A DNA stretch of 64,000 bases, taken from positions 62,001 to 126,000 of the forward strand of contig NZ_JAJGNO010000005.1 in the NCBI RefSeq assembly GCF_020782235.1, written 5' to 3'. Of the stretch, positions 8,891-16,720 are shown one piece after another; within the stretch, counting starts at the first letter, position 1; each line of letters starts with the position of its first letter. The position numbers were made by a program, and so were the translations under genes. The stretch comes from Sphingobium naphthae (GTDB lineage Bacteria; Pseudomonadota; Alphaproteobacteria; Sphingomonadales; Sphingomonadaceae). The notes under the pieces are model-generated. The model saw only the letters and a program-made list of their open reading frames with translations. It was not told the origin of the DNA and did no database searches.

Positions 8891-9495
8891 TGTCCCGTCT
8901 CCCGGGGCGCGGGGGCAGGAATATCGGCATCACCCTCTGGCGATCGCCTGATCTCGCTTTGCTCTGCGATGGGTGCGCGCTGCGCCGGAATATCTGTGCG
9001 TATGAGATAGTCTCCGACCACCCATTGGGGCTTGTCCAGGATCGAATAGACATAGCGCGGCATGTAGAGCCGGTCGGGCCGCTCGCGGTCGGCATAGGGC
9101 AGGATCAGCGTCCTGATCGTCCGGCCAGGTCGCAGCATAGGCGTTGTGGGCGCCTCGATAAGACCCTTGAGTTCGTGATAGACGCTCTCGCGATAGCCCG
9201 GATAGGCGCTTTGGGTCGCCTTACCCTTGGGGCGACGTGCGTCTGCCCGGCTTTTCAGCAGTGCTCCGTCACTGGTGACCGCCGGATCCGAGCGCGAAGT
9301 TTTTCCCGCGACTGCGTCTTCATAGGCCTTATCAGGGTGAATGCACTGGCCATGGTCGCTATTCTTGCAGCTGAATTTTTCCGAATAGGGAGACATGAGC
9401 GAGCCGAGGCTCGCGCAGCCGGGAAGTGTCATGATCCCTGCAAGAATTGTTGCCTTTCGGGCAAAGCGATCAGGTGCCGATAGGATGCGTGCCAT
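8887..9495 (-). CDS. traV: Conjugal transfer lipoprotein TraV
   Basis: Outer-membrane lipoprotein of the F-type core complex (VirB7-like role with TraB and TraK). The 202-residue protein has a signal peptide ending in a lipobox, IMTLPGC, with Cys at residue 27. Then come MSPYSEKFSCKNSDHGQCI, the Cys-containing motif of TraV, and later PGRTIRTLILPYADRERPDRLYMPRYVYSILDKPQWVVGDYL. The start shares a base with the traB stop (TGATG). The order traB-traV-traC follows F closely. Confidence 0.88.
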   Translation of the reverse strand: MARILSAPDRFARKATILAGIMTLPGCASLGSLMSPYSEKFSCKNSDHGQCIHPDKAYEDAVAGKTSRSDPAVTSDGALLKSRADARRPKGKATQSAYPGYRESVYHELKGLIEAPTTPMLRPGRTIRTLILPYADRERPDRLYMPRYVYSILDKPQWVVGDYLIRTDIPAQRAPIAEQSEIRRSPEGDADIPAPAPRETGQ

Positions 9496-10754
9496 CAGAA
9501 TTTCACTCCTGCGGTTGGCTTGATTTCAAGGCTGACGCCTTCCTGGATCACGACCACCACCTCCTTGGCCGCGCCTACTTCGACGATGGGGCCGGCCTGG
9601 CGCGCGAGATCGAGATAGAAATCGGTCAGCTTTTCGGACGATTTGGAAAGGCCGCCGGCGATACCCGAGCTGGCAGCGTCACCGGCATCGAACGTCCGCA
9701 CGCTGCCCAGCGCGGAGGTGGAGGTATTGCCAAAGGTGGTCTCCACGCTCTGGCTGACGCCGCTGATCGTTCCGGCAAGAAAGCTGCGCGCAAGGGCCGC
9801 GCCCGCGCGCGTGACGACCTTGCCAGACAGTCCTTTCTTGCCGTCGGCGTCGACGAAGAAGCCCTTGACCGGCTGATCGACCACCGAGCGGTCGTCGAAA
9901 TCCACGCAGGACAGAGAGATGAGTTGAACCTCGACCCGCTCCTTGGCGAGGCTCCCGGTCGCATTGCCGATGACAAAACAGCCGGCAAGGTTGGCCTTCA
10001 CGTCATTGGGAAGCACAGCGGGTGCCTGAACCCGCGCGATGAGCGGTTCGGGATTGCTGGTCGCATCGCGGCTCGCCAGGGCGTCGATCCCCGTGAGAAG
10101 TCGGGCCTTCATGAAACCAGGAGGCAAATAGATGGTCCGCGACTTTTTTTTAGCGTCATCACCCTTGGGATCGACAGCGCTCGCGGTGGCGCTCCCGATC
10201 GCCCCGACCTGGCGCTCGACCGGCGGGGCAGGCGGCGCCGGCGGCGCAGAGGCGACGGGCGGAGGAGGAAGACTGCCATCGGCGTCTTCAAGTTCCTGCG
10301 GCAACGGGCTCGGAGGAAAGGCAGGAGGAGCGCCGCCGGGCATCGCCTGTGGCAGGTCATCCTGTGGTCCGCCATTGCCCGAAGCGGCGGCACCGGGGTG
10401 TCCCTCTTCTATGGCCGTGACCCGGTCGCCCAGAAGCTGCTGACCATCGAGGATTTTCTTGAGGTCGCCGCGAAGTTTGAGTTCGAGGCTGTCTCCCCTC
10501 AGGCCCGCGCCCATGTTGAGCTGTGAAGCCGCCTGTGTCGGAACTGGCGCATCTTTCGATCCGGACGATATGGCGTAGAGGGCATAACCGACAAGGCCCA
10601 TGGCGAGGCCCACGCCGGCCTGCTTTGCCCGCAGCTGGAGCTTGGCATCCAGCGCATTCCACTGCGCCTTTACGTCAAGCAACGCAGGGCCTACGGCTCT
10701 TGCGGGGCGGGCTTTGCGGGTCTTTGGGGCGTCGTCTGGTTCCTCGATGCTCAT
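9495..10754 (-). CDS. traB: Conjugal transfer protein TraB (VirB10-like)
   Basis: Core-complex scaffold spanning inner membrane, periplasm and outer membrane. The 419-residue product has a short cytoplasmic N terminus, a membrane helix near residues 48-65 (VGLAMGLVGYALYAIS), and a Pro/Ala-rich periplasmic linker around 140-190 (PPPPVASAPPAPPAPP). The conserved TraB/VirB10 C-terminal barrel domain follows, with YLPPGFMKARLLTGIDA, LPNDVKANLAGCFVIGNATG and SLSCVDFDDR. It overlaps traK by four bases. Length is slightly shorter than F TraB (475). Confidence 0.92.
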   Translation of the reverse strand: MSIEEPDDAPKTRKARPARAVGPALLDVKAQWNALDAKLQLRAKQAGVGLAMGLVGYALYAISSGSKDAPVPTQAASQLNMGAGLRGDSLELKLRGDLKKILDGQQLLGDRVTAIEEGHPGAAASGNGGPQDDLPQAMPGGAPPAFPPSPLPQELEDADGSLPPPPVASAPPAPPAPPVERQVGAIGSATASAVDPKGDDAKKKSRTIYLPPGFMKARLLTGIDALASRDATSNPEPLIARVQAPAVLPNDVKANLAGCFVIGNATGSLAKERVEVQLISLSCVDFDDRSVVDQPVKGFFVDADGKKGLSGKVVTRAGAALARSFLAGTISGVSQSVETTFGNTSTSALGSVRTFDAGDAASSGIAGGLSKSSEKLTDFYLDLARQAGPIVEVGAAKEVVVVIQEGVSLEIKPTAGVKF

Positions 10755-11515
10755 GACAGCACCTCATGGCGCAGGATGATGAGCCTTGCCGTTTCACCGC
10801 CTCTGAGCGTCGTCTGATTGATGGAGATCGCGAAAATGCGATCGCCCAGCGCGGCGTCGAGAAAGTCCCGTTCATCAAGGCTGCTCTGGCTACGGGCCTT
10901 CACAAGATATTCCGAGGCCGTCATGCCGGCACCCTCGATGAGAATGCGTCGGCGTTCAGTAAGGCTGAGCTCGGGATGGCCCGGTATCATGATCTCCCGC
11001 GGAGCAGTCGCGACTTCGGTGAAGCTCGCCGGGACGCGTTCCTGTAGCAGAGAGAGAATGATCGAGACCGCCCGCTCTTCTTCCACCATCGCGCCGAGCA
11101 GGGCCTGATTGTCTCTTGCCAGCTGACGTGGCCCCCGTGCCAGCCGAATGGTTTGCGCGGGAATATCATCTGGCTGCGCGTAGAGCGGGTAGATGGCGCC
11201 ATTACAGCCAATGAAGAATTCGGAAGGCGCGGTCACATGGGTCCGCGTGACCACCCCCTGATCATCGCTCTCCTTCACCAGGAACTTGATCCAGGCGTCG
11301 GAACCGCCTTTCTCGACCGAGATGGCTTTTTCGGCGGAAAAACGCACATCCTCGATATCGCCGCCTTCGCACACGACATGATTGATGTCCCTGTTCGACA
11401 ATCGGATGGAGCTGGTCTGATCGGGCAGGGCCAAGAGTGTTTGCGCGCTGGCGCATGGCGCTAGCAGGCTGGCCGCGAAAGCCGCCGCGAGCAGATTAGC
11501 GGGCTTCGGCATCAA
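10751..11515 (-). CDS. traK: Conjugal transfer secretin-like protein TraK (VirB9-like)
   Basis: Periplasmic/outer-membrane core-complex protein, 254 residues with a clear signal peptide (residues 1-24, ending ASAQ). Matching TraK family stretches are VVCEGGDIEDVRFSAEKAISVEKG (split motif, residues about 47-71) and FFIGCNGAIYPLYAQPDDIPAQTIRL. It partners with TraB and TraV in F. Its first codons overlap the end of traE by 20 bases and its stop overlaps traB (ATGA), so the TraE-K-B-V-C block is translated as one coupled unit. Confidence 0.9.
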   Translation of the reverse strand: MMPKPANLLAAAFAASLLAPCASAQTLLALPDQTSSIRLSNRDINHVVCEGGDIEDVRFSAEKAISVEKGGSDAWIKFLVKESDDQGVVTRTHVTAPSEFFIGCNGAIYPLYAQPDDIPAQTIRLARGPRQLARDNQALLGAMVEEERAVSIILSLLQERVPASFTEVATAPREIMIPGHPELSLTERRRILIEGAGMTASEYLVKARSQSSLDERDFLDAALGDRIFAISINQTTLRGGETARLIILRHEVLS

Positions 11516-12143
11516 AATCCTCCTCTGTCAGCTGGGTCAGCCAGAAGCGGCCATTGTCGATCGCGTACCGGATCCGCAGCGTGCCCCGGAACTTGCGGTT
11601 CACGCCGCCGATGACGCGGATTTTCTCGACCGGGACGATAATCTCGCGGTCGGTCCAGCGGACCGGCTGATCCGGGCGGATGTAGGTCGCGATCGAGAGG
11701 GTGGGGTTGCTGGAAAGCTCGTCCAGAACCAGGTTCAGACTGTCGCGAACGCCATTATAAGCGGAAGGGTGGACAATCGAGAGCAGTTCCTGAAACTGCC
11801 GGTCGGCCGAGTAGGCCGAATAGGTCCCGGACAGGGCGACGATGTTGCGAACCATCGTGCGCAGATAGGCCGGTGAAGGCTTGCCGCCGGTCACATAAAG
11901 ATCGCCTCCGGCGCCGAACGGCACCACAATCGTGCGCTCATTGCGCGCTGCCGAGTAGAGCGTGAGACCCAGCACGGCGGTGATGCCGAACAGTCCGATT
12001 ATCGCGAATTTCAGGAGCCGATTTTCCTCGAAGAGGTTCGAGGATCCCTGCAGATAGCGATGGATGGCAAAGCTTGCCGGCCTGCCCGCTGGCAGCTCAT
12101 CCTCACTTCGTGACGTAGGGCGAAGGGCCATGAATGATCTCAC
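11496..12143 (-). CDS. traE: Conjugal transfer protein TraE (VirB5/VirB8-like)
   Basis: Inner-membrane protein for F-pilus assembly, 215 residues (F TraE has 188). One transmembrane helix lies at about residues 46-64 (KFAIIGLFGITAVLGLTLYSA), preceded by QGSSNLFEENRLLKF, a typical TraE N-terminal motif. Downstream are RTMVRNIVALSGTYSAYSADRQFQELLSIVHPSAY and VIGGVNRKFRGTLRIRYAIDNGRFWLTQL. It is coupled by ATGA overlap to traL. The domain resembles VirB8 and probably sits in the inner-membrane part of the channel. Confidence 0.9.
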   Translation of the reverse strand: MRSFMALRPTSRSEDELPAGRPASFAIHRYLQGSSNLFEENRLLKFAIIGLFGITAVLGLTLYSAARNERTIVVPFGAGGDLYVTGGKPSPAYLRTMVRNIVALSGTYSAYSADRQFQELLSIVHPSAYNGVRDSLNLVLDELSSNPTLSIATYIRPDQPVRWTDREIIVPVEKIRVIGGVNRKFRGTLRIRYAIDNGRFWLTQLTEEDFDAEAR

Positions 12144-12406
12144 TCGTAGAAGCGGGTCTGGGTGGGCCCGGGATAATGGCGAAGCGACACTAGGCCCCAG
12201 CGCCAGGCGAGATGCGGGATGAACCCGCGCGGCTTTGTTCGCTTCCAGGGAATGAAGAGGAGAAGAGCGCCGATAAGCGCCCAGCCGATCATCTGGCCCA
12301 CGATCACGGCGACAAAGATCGTCGATGTGACGAGGATGAATTCCTGCGCGTCGAACCAGAGGATCTGGACAGGCTTGTGCAGGAATTGCGGAAGACGTTC
12401 GTCCAC
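12140..12406 (-). CDS. traL: Conjugal transfer protein TraL (VirB3-like)
   Basis: Small inner-membrane protein, 88 residues, near F TraL in size (91). It starts MDERLPQFLHKPVQILWFDAQE, a close match to the TraL N-terminal pattern, and has two adjacent hydrophobic helices around residues 24-60. The ending is RWGLVSLRHYPGPTQTRFYE. It is separated from traA by about 107 bases containing a small hairpin and is coupled downstream to traE by ATGA. Confidence 0.9.
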   Translation of the reverse strand: MDERLPQFLHKPVQILWFDAQEFILVTSTIFVAVIVGQMIGWALIGALLLFIPWKRTKPRGFIPHLAWRWGLVSLRHYPGPTQTRFYE

Positions 12407-12453
12407 GCTCTTCTCCCTTGCTTCACCAACACGGGAAGGGCGTGCTGGTTATG

Positions 12454-12475
12454 AAAGGCGGACTGTCCGCCCTTC
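12454..12475 (-). other. Possible attenuating hairpin after traA
   Basis: GGCGGAC and GTCCGCC flank a single base (12457-12471), so the practical stem is about six pairs with a 3-base loop. On the minus strand it is followed by TTTCAT. It lies between traA and traL, where a partial stop could keep pilin message more abundant than the rest of the operon. The short T-run makes this only a suggestion. Confidence 0.3.
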
Positions 12476-12513
12476 AGTGATACGGCGCGGGGGATACCCC
12501 GAGCCGAATGACT

Positions 12514-12843
12514 TCAGACCATCATGCCGAATGTCTGGAGGATGGTGTCGGCCCGGATCAGGCAGACGGCCGCCACGATCGTCGGGATCCCGACCATGAT
12601 GTTCGAAAAAAGTCGCGAGACTCCAAAGAGGAATGCTGCGACACCACCGACAAAGCCGAGCGGGCCCTTCACGCCCTGGTTCACGACTATGTCGTAGATA
12701 TCGTATCCAAGGTCCCCCGCTGCCGGTGCTTGGAAGGCATGGGCGGCGGTCGCGGCCAGCATCGTTGCTGCAAAGAGTATGAGGGCGTCGACGCCGCGCA
12801 GGCCGCGCGAAGCCAGCCCCCTGACGAAAGGGAGTTGAGACAT
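12514..12843 (-). CDS. traA: TraA-like pilin precursor
   Basis: Probable F-type pilin, 109 residues. A long leader with a hydrophobic stretch ends in ATAAHA (residues about 31-36), suggesting cleavage before FQAPAAGDLG. The mature part would be about 73 residues, close to F pilin (70), with two hydrophobic segments (GPLGFVGGVAAFLFGVS and NIMVGIPTIVAAVCLI) separated by a short polar loop, as in TraA. Its place directly upstream of traL-traE-traK supports the call. Pilin sequences diverge quickly, so this rests on architecture and position. Confidence 0.8.
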   Translation of the reverse strand: MSQLPFVRGLASRGLRGVDALILFAATMLAATAAHAFQAPAAGDLGYDIYDIVVNQGVKGPLGFVGGVAAFLFGVSRLFSNIMVGIPTIVAAVCLIRADTILQTFGMMV

Positions 12844-12961
12844 ATTCTGATATCCTTCAGCTCTGGAGCAGCCCTGGCTTGCCTGCCGCTAGGCACGAGC
12901 CGCGCGGGCAACGACGTCGCAGGACCGCTCCGGACGTTGCGTCATCGTCGGCATCAGGAGG

Positions 12962-13756
12962 TTATCCGTCGGGCCGCGTCACCATGGCCTTGGTCGATGT
13001 ACCCATGTCCTGCAGACCGGCCTCGATTTCTGCCTGCTGGAAGCCTGAAATGATCTTCCCGCCCAGGATCAGGGTTGGCGTGCCCGAAAGACCCACAGCT
13101 TGTACTGCCTTGCCATGTGCCTCCAGGCGTTTCGCCCCGTCGGCGCAACTTGTCAGCTGCTGGGGTTGCTCGCCGGAGTAGATCGCTTTGAACGCGGCCT
13201 CCGGATCCTTCGCGCATAATATATGCTCGGCCTTGGCGGCGGCGCCGGGATGGATGCCGGTCACGAAGAAAATTACCCGCCGTACCGCTTTTCCAGATGC
13301 CGTCCGGCTATTCCAGTAGCGATCAAGCGCCCGGCAATAGGGACAATCGGGATCTGTAAATTCGATCACCTCAGCGGCTCCAGCCGGGCCGATCGTCAAA
13401 GCGCTGGCTCGGTCGAGCGATCCAAGCTTCTTACGGGCACTCTGGTCCTGGCTGAGCGCGGTAATATTGACGCCGCTACTGTCATAGACCGCGCCGAAGA
13501 TAAGATGTTCGCTTTCCGGCGCATAATAGATGATGCGTCCTCCTGCGCTTGCCTGATATAAGGGGCCCTTCAAGGGCGCCGGTCCGAAGTCCTCGAACGA
13601 AAGGTTCGTGAAGGTCTGGCGTAGCTGGCGCTGCGCTTGCTGGGCGGCTTTCGTGAGTCCTTCGGGGGGCTGCTGGGAGGCTGCCGTGCTGGCGAGCGCT
13701 GCGCTCGCCGCGAGCAGCACTGGCCCCATCATCCACTTAATGGTTTGCATACCCAC
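12962..13756 (-). CDS. DsbC-like periplasmic disulfide isomerase of the transfer operon
   Basis: A 264-residue exported thioredoxin-fold protein. It has a signal peptide (about residues 10-27, ending ASTAASQ), an N-terminal dimerisation-like part, then EFTDPDCPYCRALD with the CPYC active site near residue 140 and a cis-proline loop SGTPTLIL near 225. CPYC is found in DsbC-type isomerases. The transfer proteins downstream (TraU, TraN pair, TrbC) are unusually cysteine-rich, so it most likely folds them, as F TrbB or TraF homologues do. It overlaps the upstream gene by 20 bases. Confidence 0.85.
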   Translation of the reverse strand: MGMQTIKWMMGPVLLAASAALASTAASQQPPEGLTKAAQQAQRQLRQTFTNLSFEDFGPAPLKGPLYQASAGGRIIYYAPESEHLIFGAVYDSSGVNITALSQDQSARKKLGSLDRASALTIGPAGAAEVIEFTDPDCPYCRALDRYWNSRTASGKAVRRVIFFVTGIHPGAAAKAEHILCAKDPEAAFKAIYSGEQPQQLTSCADGAKRLEAHGKAVQAVGLSGTPTLILGGKIISGFQQAEIEAGLQDMGTSTKAMVTRPDG

Positions 13757-14030
13757 CTCGCGAGCGGTCCTGGAAGTCAGAGGGGATCAGGCTGGCGTCG
13801 ATGCGGATGCTCTCGCCAAGCTGCAAATTTGGGTTCGCTGCGCCCAACGCACGAGGCACCAGCTTTGACAGGATGACGAACTCGCCTTCGATTTGCTGCA
13901 CCTCGAGCTGACCATAGGTGGAGGTCCGCAAGGAGGCCTGCAAATCGGTGAGGTGAGATGCCCGCGTTTCGGAGTCTGTAGGAGCAGACACGGCTGCGAA
14001 GGCTATGCAAATGGAGAAACAGCTAATCAT
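13737..14030 (-). CDS. Small exported protein heading the transfer operon, unknown
   Basis: A 97-residue frame with a hydrophobic N terminus (MISCFSICIAFAAVSA) that looks like a short signal peptide, then a soluble part containing STYGQLEVQQIEGEFVILSKLVPRALG. It overlaps the DsbC-like gene by 20 bases and is the first gene of the leftward operon. I do not recognise the family. Position suggests a periplasmic accessory of the transfer apparatus. Confidence 0.5.
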   Translation of the reverse strand: MISCFSICIAFAAVSAPTDSETRASHLTDLQASLRTSTYGQLEVQQIEGEFVILSKLVPRALGAANPNLQLGESIRIDASLIPSDFQDRSRGGYANH

Positions 14031-14311
14031 GGACGATCCTCCTGCTGGCCCAACAGTCGGCGCTCTAGTGAGCCGATGTTGCAGGGCCTCTCAATGTCTG
14101 AAGGCGACGATGCCGCTGAGCGTCGGATCGCTCAATGGAGGGGGCACTGAAGTGCCGATCCGGCGCAGGAAGCAATTCGTGGCGCGAATTTTGCTCCAAA
14201 GGAACATTTTGTGCCCTTTTAGGCATGAAATTGCGCCGATTGGCGATCTGGGGTCATTTGCTAAGATAACCAGCGAGCCGGAACGTTACGGCGCCTGGAG
14301 GAGAGAAAGCG
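14031..14311. promoter_or_regulatory. Divergent intergenic region for the transfer operon and the 133-residue gene
   Basis: About 280 bases separate the leftward transfer operon from a rightward gene, so promoters for both must lie here. The stretch near 14190-14240 is relatively AT-rich (TTTTGTGCCCTTTTAGG). An imperfect inverted repeat (GGCGCGAATTT near 14176 against GAAATTGCGCC near 14230) could be an operator. I see no gene and no confident -35/-10 pair. Confidence 0.4.
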
Positions 14312-14713
14312 ATGGCTAGGTCTTCGCGAACGTACAGGCTGACATTGTCACCGAAGGGTATGGACGTCTTGATAGACGCTCATTGTCATTTCATTCGTTC
14401 TACGAGGGCATTGGCTGCATGGGGCACGACGTTGAACGTGGCTGTCCATCACCTTGCGACGCTTCCAGCAGATAACATGCTGGCGGCCTTGTCCGCCGTT
14501 CACTCATCCGGTCTCGTTGGAGATCAGCATCATTTTCTCGGCGCTCCAGCTTCAATGAACAACCGAGCAGCTGAAATCTTGGAGATGGTAAGGCGTAGTA
14601 CGGGTAAGGGGGCCTGCCCCGAACTCCGGCACGTCTACATCGGTGCATTAGGGGAGTTGCTGTCGGCTGAAGCATCCTCGATCACTAAGGTCTATCGACA
14701 AATGATCCTTTAA
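14312..14713 (+). CDS. Hypothetical protein, 133 residues
   Basis: A frame with a strong ribosome site (GGAGGAGAG about seven bases before ATG), which argues it is real. The product starts basic (MARSSRTYRLTLSPKG), has no signal peptide or membrane helix, and contains a His-rich segment AHCHFIRST and VHHL. I recognise no family. It is divergent from the transfer operon, a common place for a regulator, but no helix-turn-helix is evident, so I do not assign that role. Confidence 0.5.
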   Translation: MARSSRTYRLTLSPKGMDVLIDAHCHFIRSTRALAAWGTTLNVAVHHLATLPADNMLAALSAVHSSGLVGDQHHFLGAPASMNNRAAEILEMVRRSTGKGACPELRHVYIGALGELLSAEASSITKVYRQMIL

Positions 14714-14749
14714 CGATCGCCCGTTCATCGGCGACTATCATCGGCACGT

Positions 14750-14815
14750 CGACCCATTGGCCTTGTCCATTTATATCCGACTGGTCAGATATAAATGGAC
14801 AAGGCCAATGGGTCG
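14750..14815. repeat. Near-perfect 66-bp palindrome
   Basis: Two perfectly complementary 28-base arms (14750-14777 and 14788-14815) flank a 10-base centre, CGACTGGTCA, which is itself partly self-complementary (GAC/GTC). The right arm runs into the start codon (14808) of the TetR-like pseudogene. It is too long for a typical TetR operator. An inverted duplication left by rearrangement, or an extruding cruciform, are alternatives. No U-run follows either arm. Confidence 0.85.
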
Positions 14816-15140
14816 CAAGAAGAGTATCGATCAAAACCACATTTTCGACGCAGCCGAGGCTGTCGTCGCGCGGGGTTGGCGCGACCCGCCTGACGTTGGA
14901 AGGCGTTGCCCAGGAAGCCGGTATCACAAGGGCAGCGTGGTGTACGACTATGGGACTAAGCAGGCCCTGATCGAGGCCATGGTCGAACTTGCGGTCCTCC
15001 GCGACAATGCGTTCAACGAAGCGGCCGCTGCTCCCTTCACAGGAAGCGACAATGCGACGCTGAAGGGCCGGATAGTTTCCTAATTTCTGGATGCCTTGGA
15101 CTGGCCGATTGCGGAATGGCTGGTTCGGAGCGCTGAGTAG
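14808..15140 (+). pseudogene. TetR/AcrR-type regulator remnant with scrambled DNA-binding domain
   Basis: The frame starts MGRKKSIDQNHIFDAAEAVVAR, a typical TetR N terminus, and later reads KGSVVYDYGTKQALIEAMVE, the usual third-helix/YxYFxSK-like region. Between about 14878 and 14930 the frame is shifted: the expected helix-turn-helix text TRLTLEGVAQEAGIT is readable only in another frame, so two compensating frameshifts have replaced the recognition helix with unrelated residues. The frame then stops at 15083. Remnants (FLDALDWPIAEWLVRSAE) continue for about 60 bases before the sequence switches to an exonuclease III fragment. It cannot encode a working repressor. Confidence 0.75.
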
Positions 15141-15185
15141 CGACTTGTTGCCGCGAAGCCCTGTCGGAAAATATATCCTCATGCG

Positions 15186-15449
15186 CGGTTGCTTGAGCAA
15201 GGTTGGACCGATGCGCTGGCGCATCTTCACTCTAACGAGCGTATCTACAGCTTCTGGAAATATTGGCGTCACTCTTTCGAGCAGGACGCAGGCCTCAGGG
15301 TCGATCATATCCTTTTGAATGATAAGGCCGCGGCGCGGCTTGTGTCGGCAGAGGTCGATCAGCGTCCGCGCGGCTGGGAGAAGACCCGCGACCATGCGCC
15401 TGTCATCGTCAACCTTGCCGACAAGCCCAGGCGCAAACGGAAAGCCTAG
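15186..15449 (+). pseudogene. xthA: Exonuclease III (XthA) 3' fragment
   Basis: About 85 codons encode the C-terminal end of an exonuclease III-type AP endonuclease: LLEQGWTDALAHLH, ERIYSFWKYWRHSF, DAGLRVDHILLN, and GWEKTRDHAPVIVNL. The last contains the SDHAPV-like motif with the catalytic Asp-His pair. The other 170 or so residues of the family are missing; upstream sequence is the TetR remnant. No start or ribosome site fits, so it is a severed gene end. Its stop overlaps the convergent gene on the minus strand by four bases. Confidence 0.75.
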
Positions 15450-15781
15450 CGCTGCTCTTCGGGCAGACTTGCATACCACTGCGCATAAGGGCCGGTGCGC
15501 GCGAGATGCCGGTTGAGGTCGGGCGCGCCATCGTCCCACCAGACCGGGCCGCGTTCGCCCAAGGCCACCTTGGCGCGATCGACCGCTTCATGCGCGGCTG
15601 TCTCTGCTGCATGATTTCCTTCGCGCCTGGCTGCGCCGACAGCACGGCGCGCTTTCATCAGTTCCTTGACCAGACGTTCGCGCTCATCAGGCTCCAGCGC
15701 TGGATCGCTCGTGCGCCAGAGCCTCCCGCGCACCACGAAGTAGCGTCCGTCCGGTGTGGTTGGATAAGATCGGTCGCTCAA
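15446..15781 (-). CDS. Conserved hypothetical protein downstream of alkB
   Basis: A 111-residue soluble, highly charged protein starting SDRSYPTTPDGRYFVVRGRLWRTSDPALEPDERERLV, with a helical middle rich in Arg and Ala and a WWDDGAP segment. I believe similar proteins occur widely in sphingomonads but know no function. Its TTG start overlaps the alkB stop (TTGA), so it is the last gene of the SOS-type operon and probably co-expressed with it. Confidence 0.7.
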   Translation of the reverse strand: MSDRSYPTTPDGRYFVVRGRLWRTSDPALEPDERERLVKELMKARRAVGAARREGNHAAETAAHEAVDRAKVALGERGPVWWDDGAPDLNRHLARTGPYAQWYASLPEEQR

Positions 15782-16350
15782 GCCATGCGGCCCTTGTCCG
15801 ACAAGCTGCGAAAGGTGATCGACCAGCGCGGCACCTCCATGGGCGCGATGCTATGTTCCCAGGCGTGGCGTACTTCGCCCGAGAGATGATAGATGGAGCG
15901 CGGCGGCAGGATGACCTTGGCGCGCTCGAACCTGGCGGTATTCCGATGGCGCAGGCGCAGGACCGCCTCATTGCCGAGCGATATGCCCACGACATGCTCG
16001 AACACCGGCCTGTCCCTGTGCCAGCCGATGCCCGCACCCGGATCGTAGCGAATCAGCAGCGCCTGGACGAGATCGTCTGCTGCGATCCCTGCGAAGACGG
16101 CCGCACGGTCTCGCACGTCAAGGAGCCATTCCGGCATCGGCTCGGCGGGCGCGAAGCGGACATGCTCGAAGTCGTAGTTCCAGCCATAGGAATAGGTGAG
16201 CCGCTTCCCCGTCCATTGCTGGAAGCGGAAGGGAGAGAGGTCGCTGCCATCGATATGCGCGATGAGCGCAGCTTCCTGCGCTTTCGTCAGCACATCGTCG
16301 CGCAGCGCAAGGCCTGGAACAGCGGGTGTGTCGAAAAGGTCGAACATCAT
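15778..16350 (-). CDS. alkB: AlkB-type 2-oxoglutarate/Fe(II) DNA-repair dioxygenase
   Basis: Oxidative demethylase of alkylated nucleic acid bases. Counting from the ATG at 16350 (190 residues; 16365 is an alternative), the iron ligands are visible as WHRD (H111, D113) and WEHSI (H166). The 2-oxoglutarate arginine motif RWSITFR follows at 175-181. The substrate-side text TYSYGWNYDF and the PGAGIGWHRDRPVF block are typical of the family. It lies within the imuA-imuB-dnaE2 operon, so alkylation repair and SOS mutagenesis are probably induced together. No strong ribosome site precedes either start. Confidence 0.9.
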   Translation of the reverse strand: MMFDLFDTPAVPGLALRDDVLTKAQEAALIAHIDGSDLSPFRFQQWTGKRLTYSYGWNYDFEHVRFAPAEPMPEWLLDVRDRAAVFAGIAADDLVQALLIRYDPGAGIGWHRDRPVFEHVVGISLGNEAVLRLRHRNTARFERAKVILPPRSIYHLSGEVRHAWEHSIAPMEVPRWSITFRSLSDKGRMA

Positions 16351-16408
16351 GTTCGTCAAGACCATCGCGTGGCGGCGCAAGAGGCGGTCGGGTTCATGTC
16401 GCTCTTGG

Positions 16409-16720
16409 TCATATAGGATCAGCTGGGGCTTTTTGCAGGGGCGAAGCTGTTTGCGGCAGGCTGCCCCGGGTGCGCATCTGGCGGACGATCCCGTTATACG
16501 CAGCGTGCATGCCCTGGCTCCGGCCGATCTCATGATCAGAGCCTGCCGCGTCCCAGAAGGCGACCAGCCATTCATCGGGGCAGTGACCACGTAGGACCCA
16601 GAGCGCCAGGGCAACACCGCGCGTGCGCGCCTGGTGCTTGACCGCTGCTGCTTCGCGCAGGACATCGAGCGCGCGCGTGATCGTTCCTCCAAGGCTTGTC
16701 GTCATGTCAGTGGAAGTCAT
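16409..16720 (-). CDS. Hypothetical protein between dnaE2 and alkB
   Basis: A roughly 103-residue frame starting [27 protein letters not shown], overlapping the dnaE2 stop by 14 bases if the first ATG is used (16705 is the alternative). It contains [31 protein letters not shown] and is mostly helical and soluble. I do not recognise a family. Continuous coupling with dnaE2 and alkB suggests a role in, or co-induction with, damage tolerance. Confidence 0.6.
   Translation of the reverse strand: MTSTDMTTSLGGTITRALDVLREAAAVKHQARTRGVALALWVLRGHCPDEWLVAFWDAAGSDHEIGRSQGMHAAYNGIVRQMRTRGSLPQTASPLQKAPADPI

Noticed and set aside
14685-15539. Minus-strand frame of 284 codons across the TetR and XthA remnants
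   Set aside because: No recognisable domain; the plus strand shows clear TetR and XthA text, so this is antisense.
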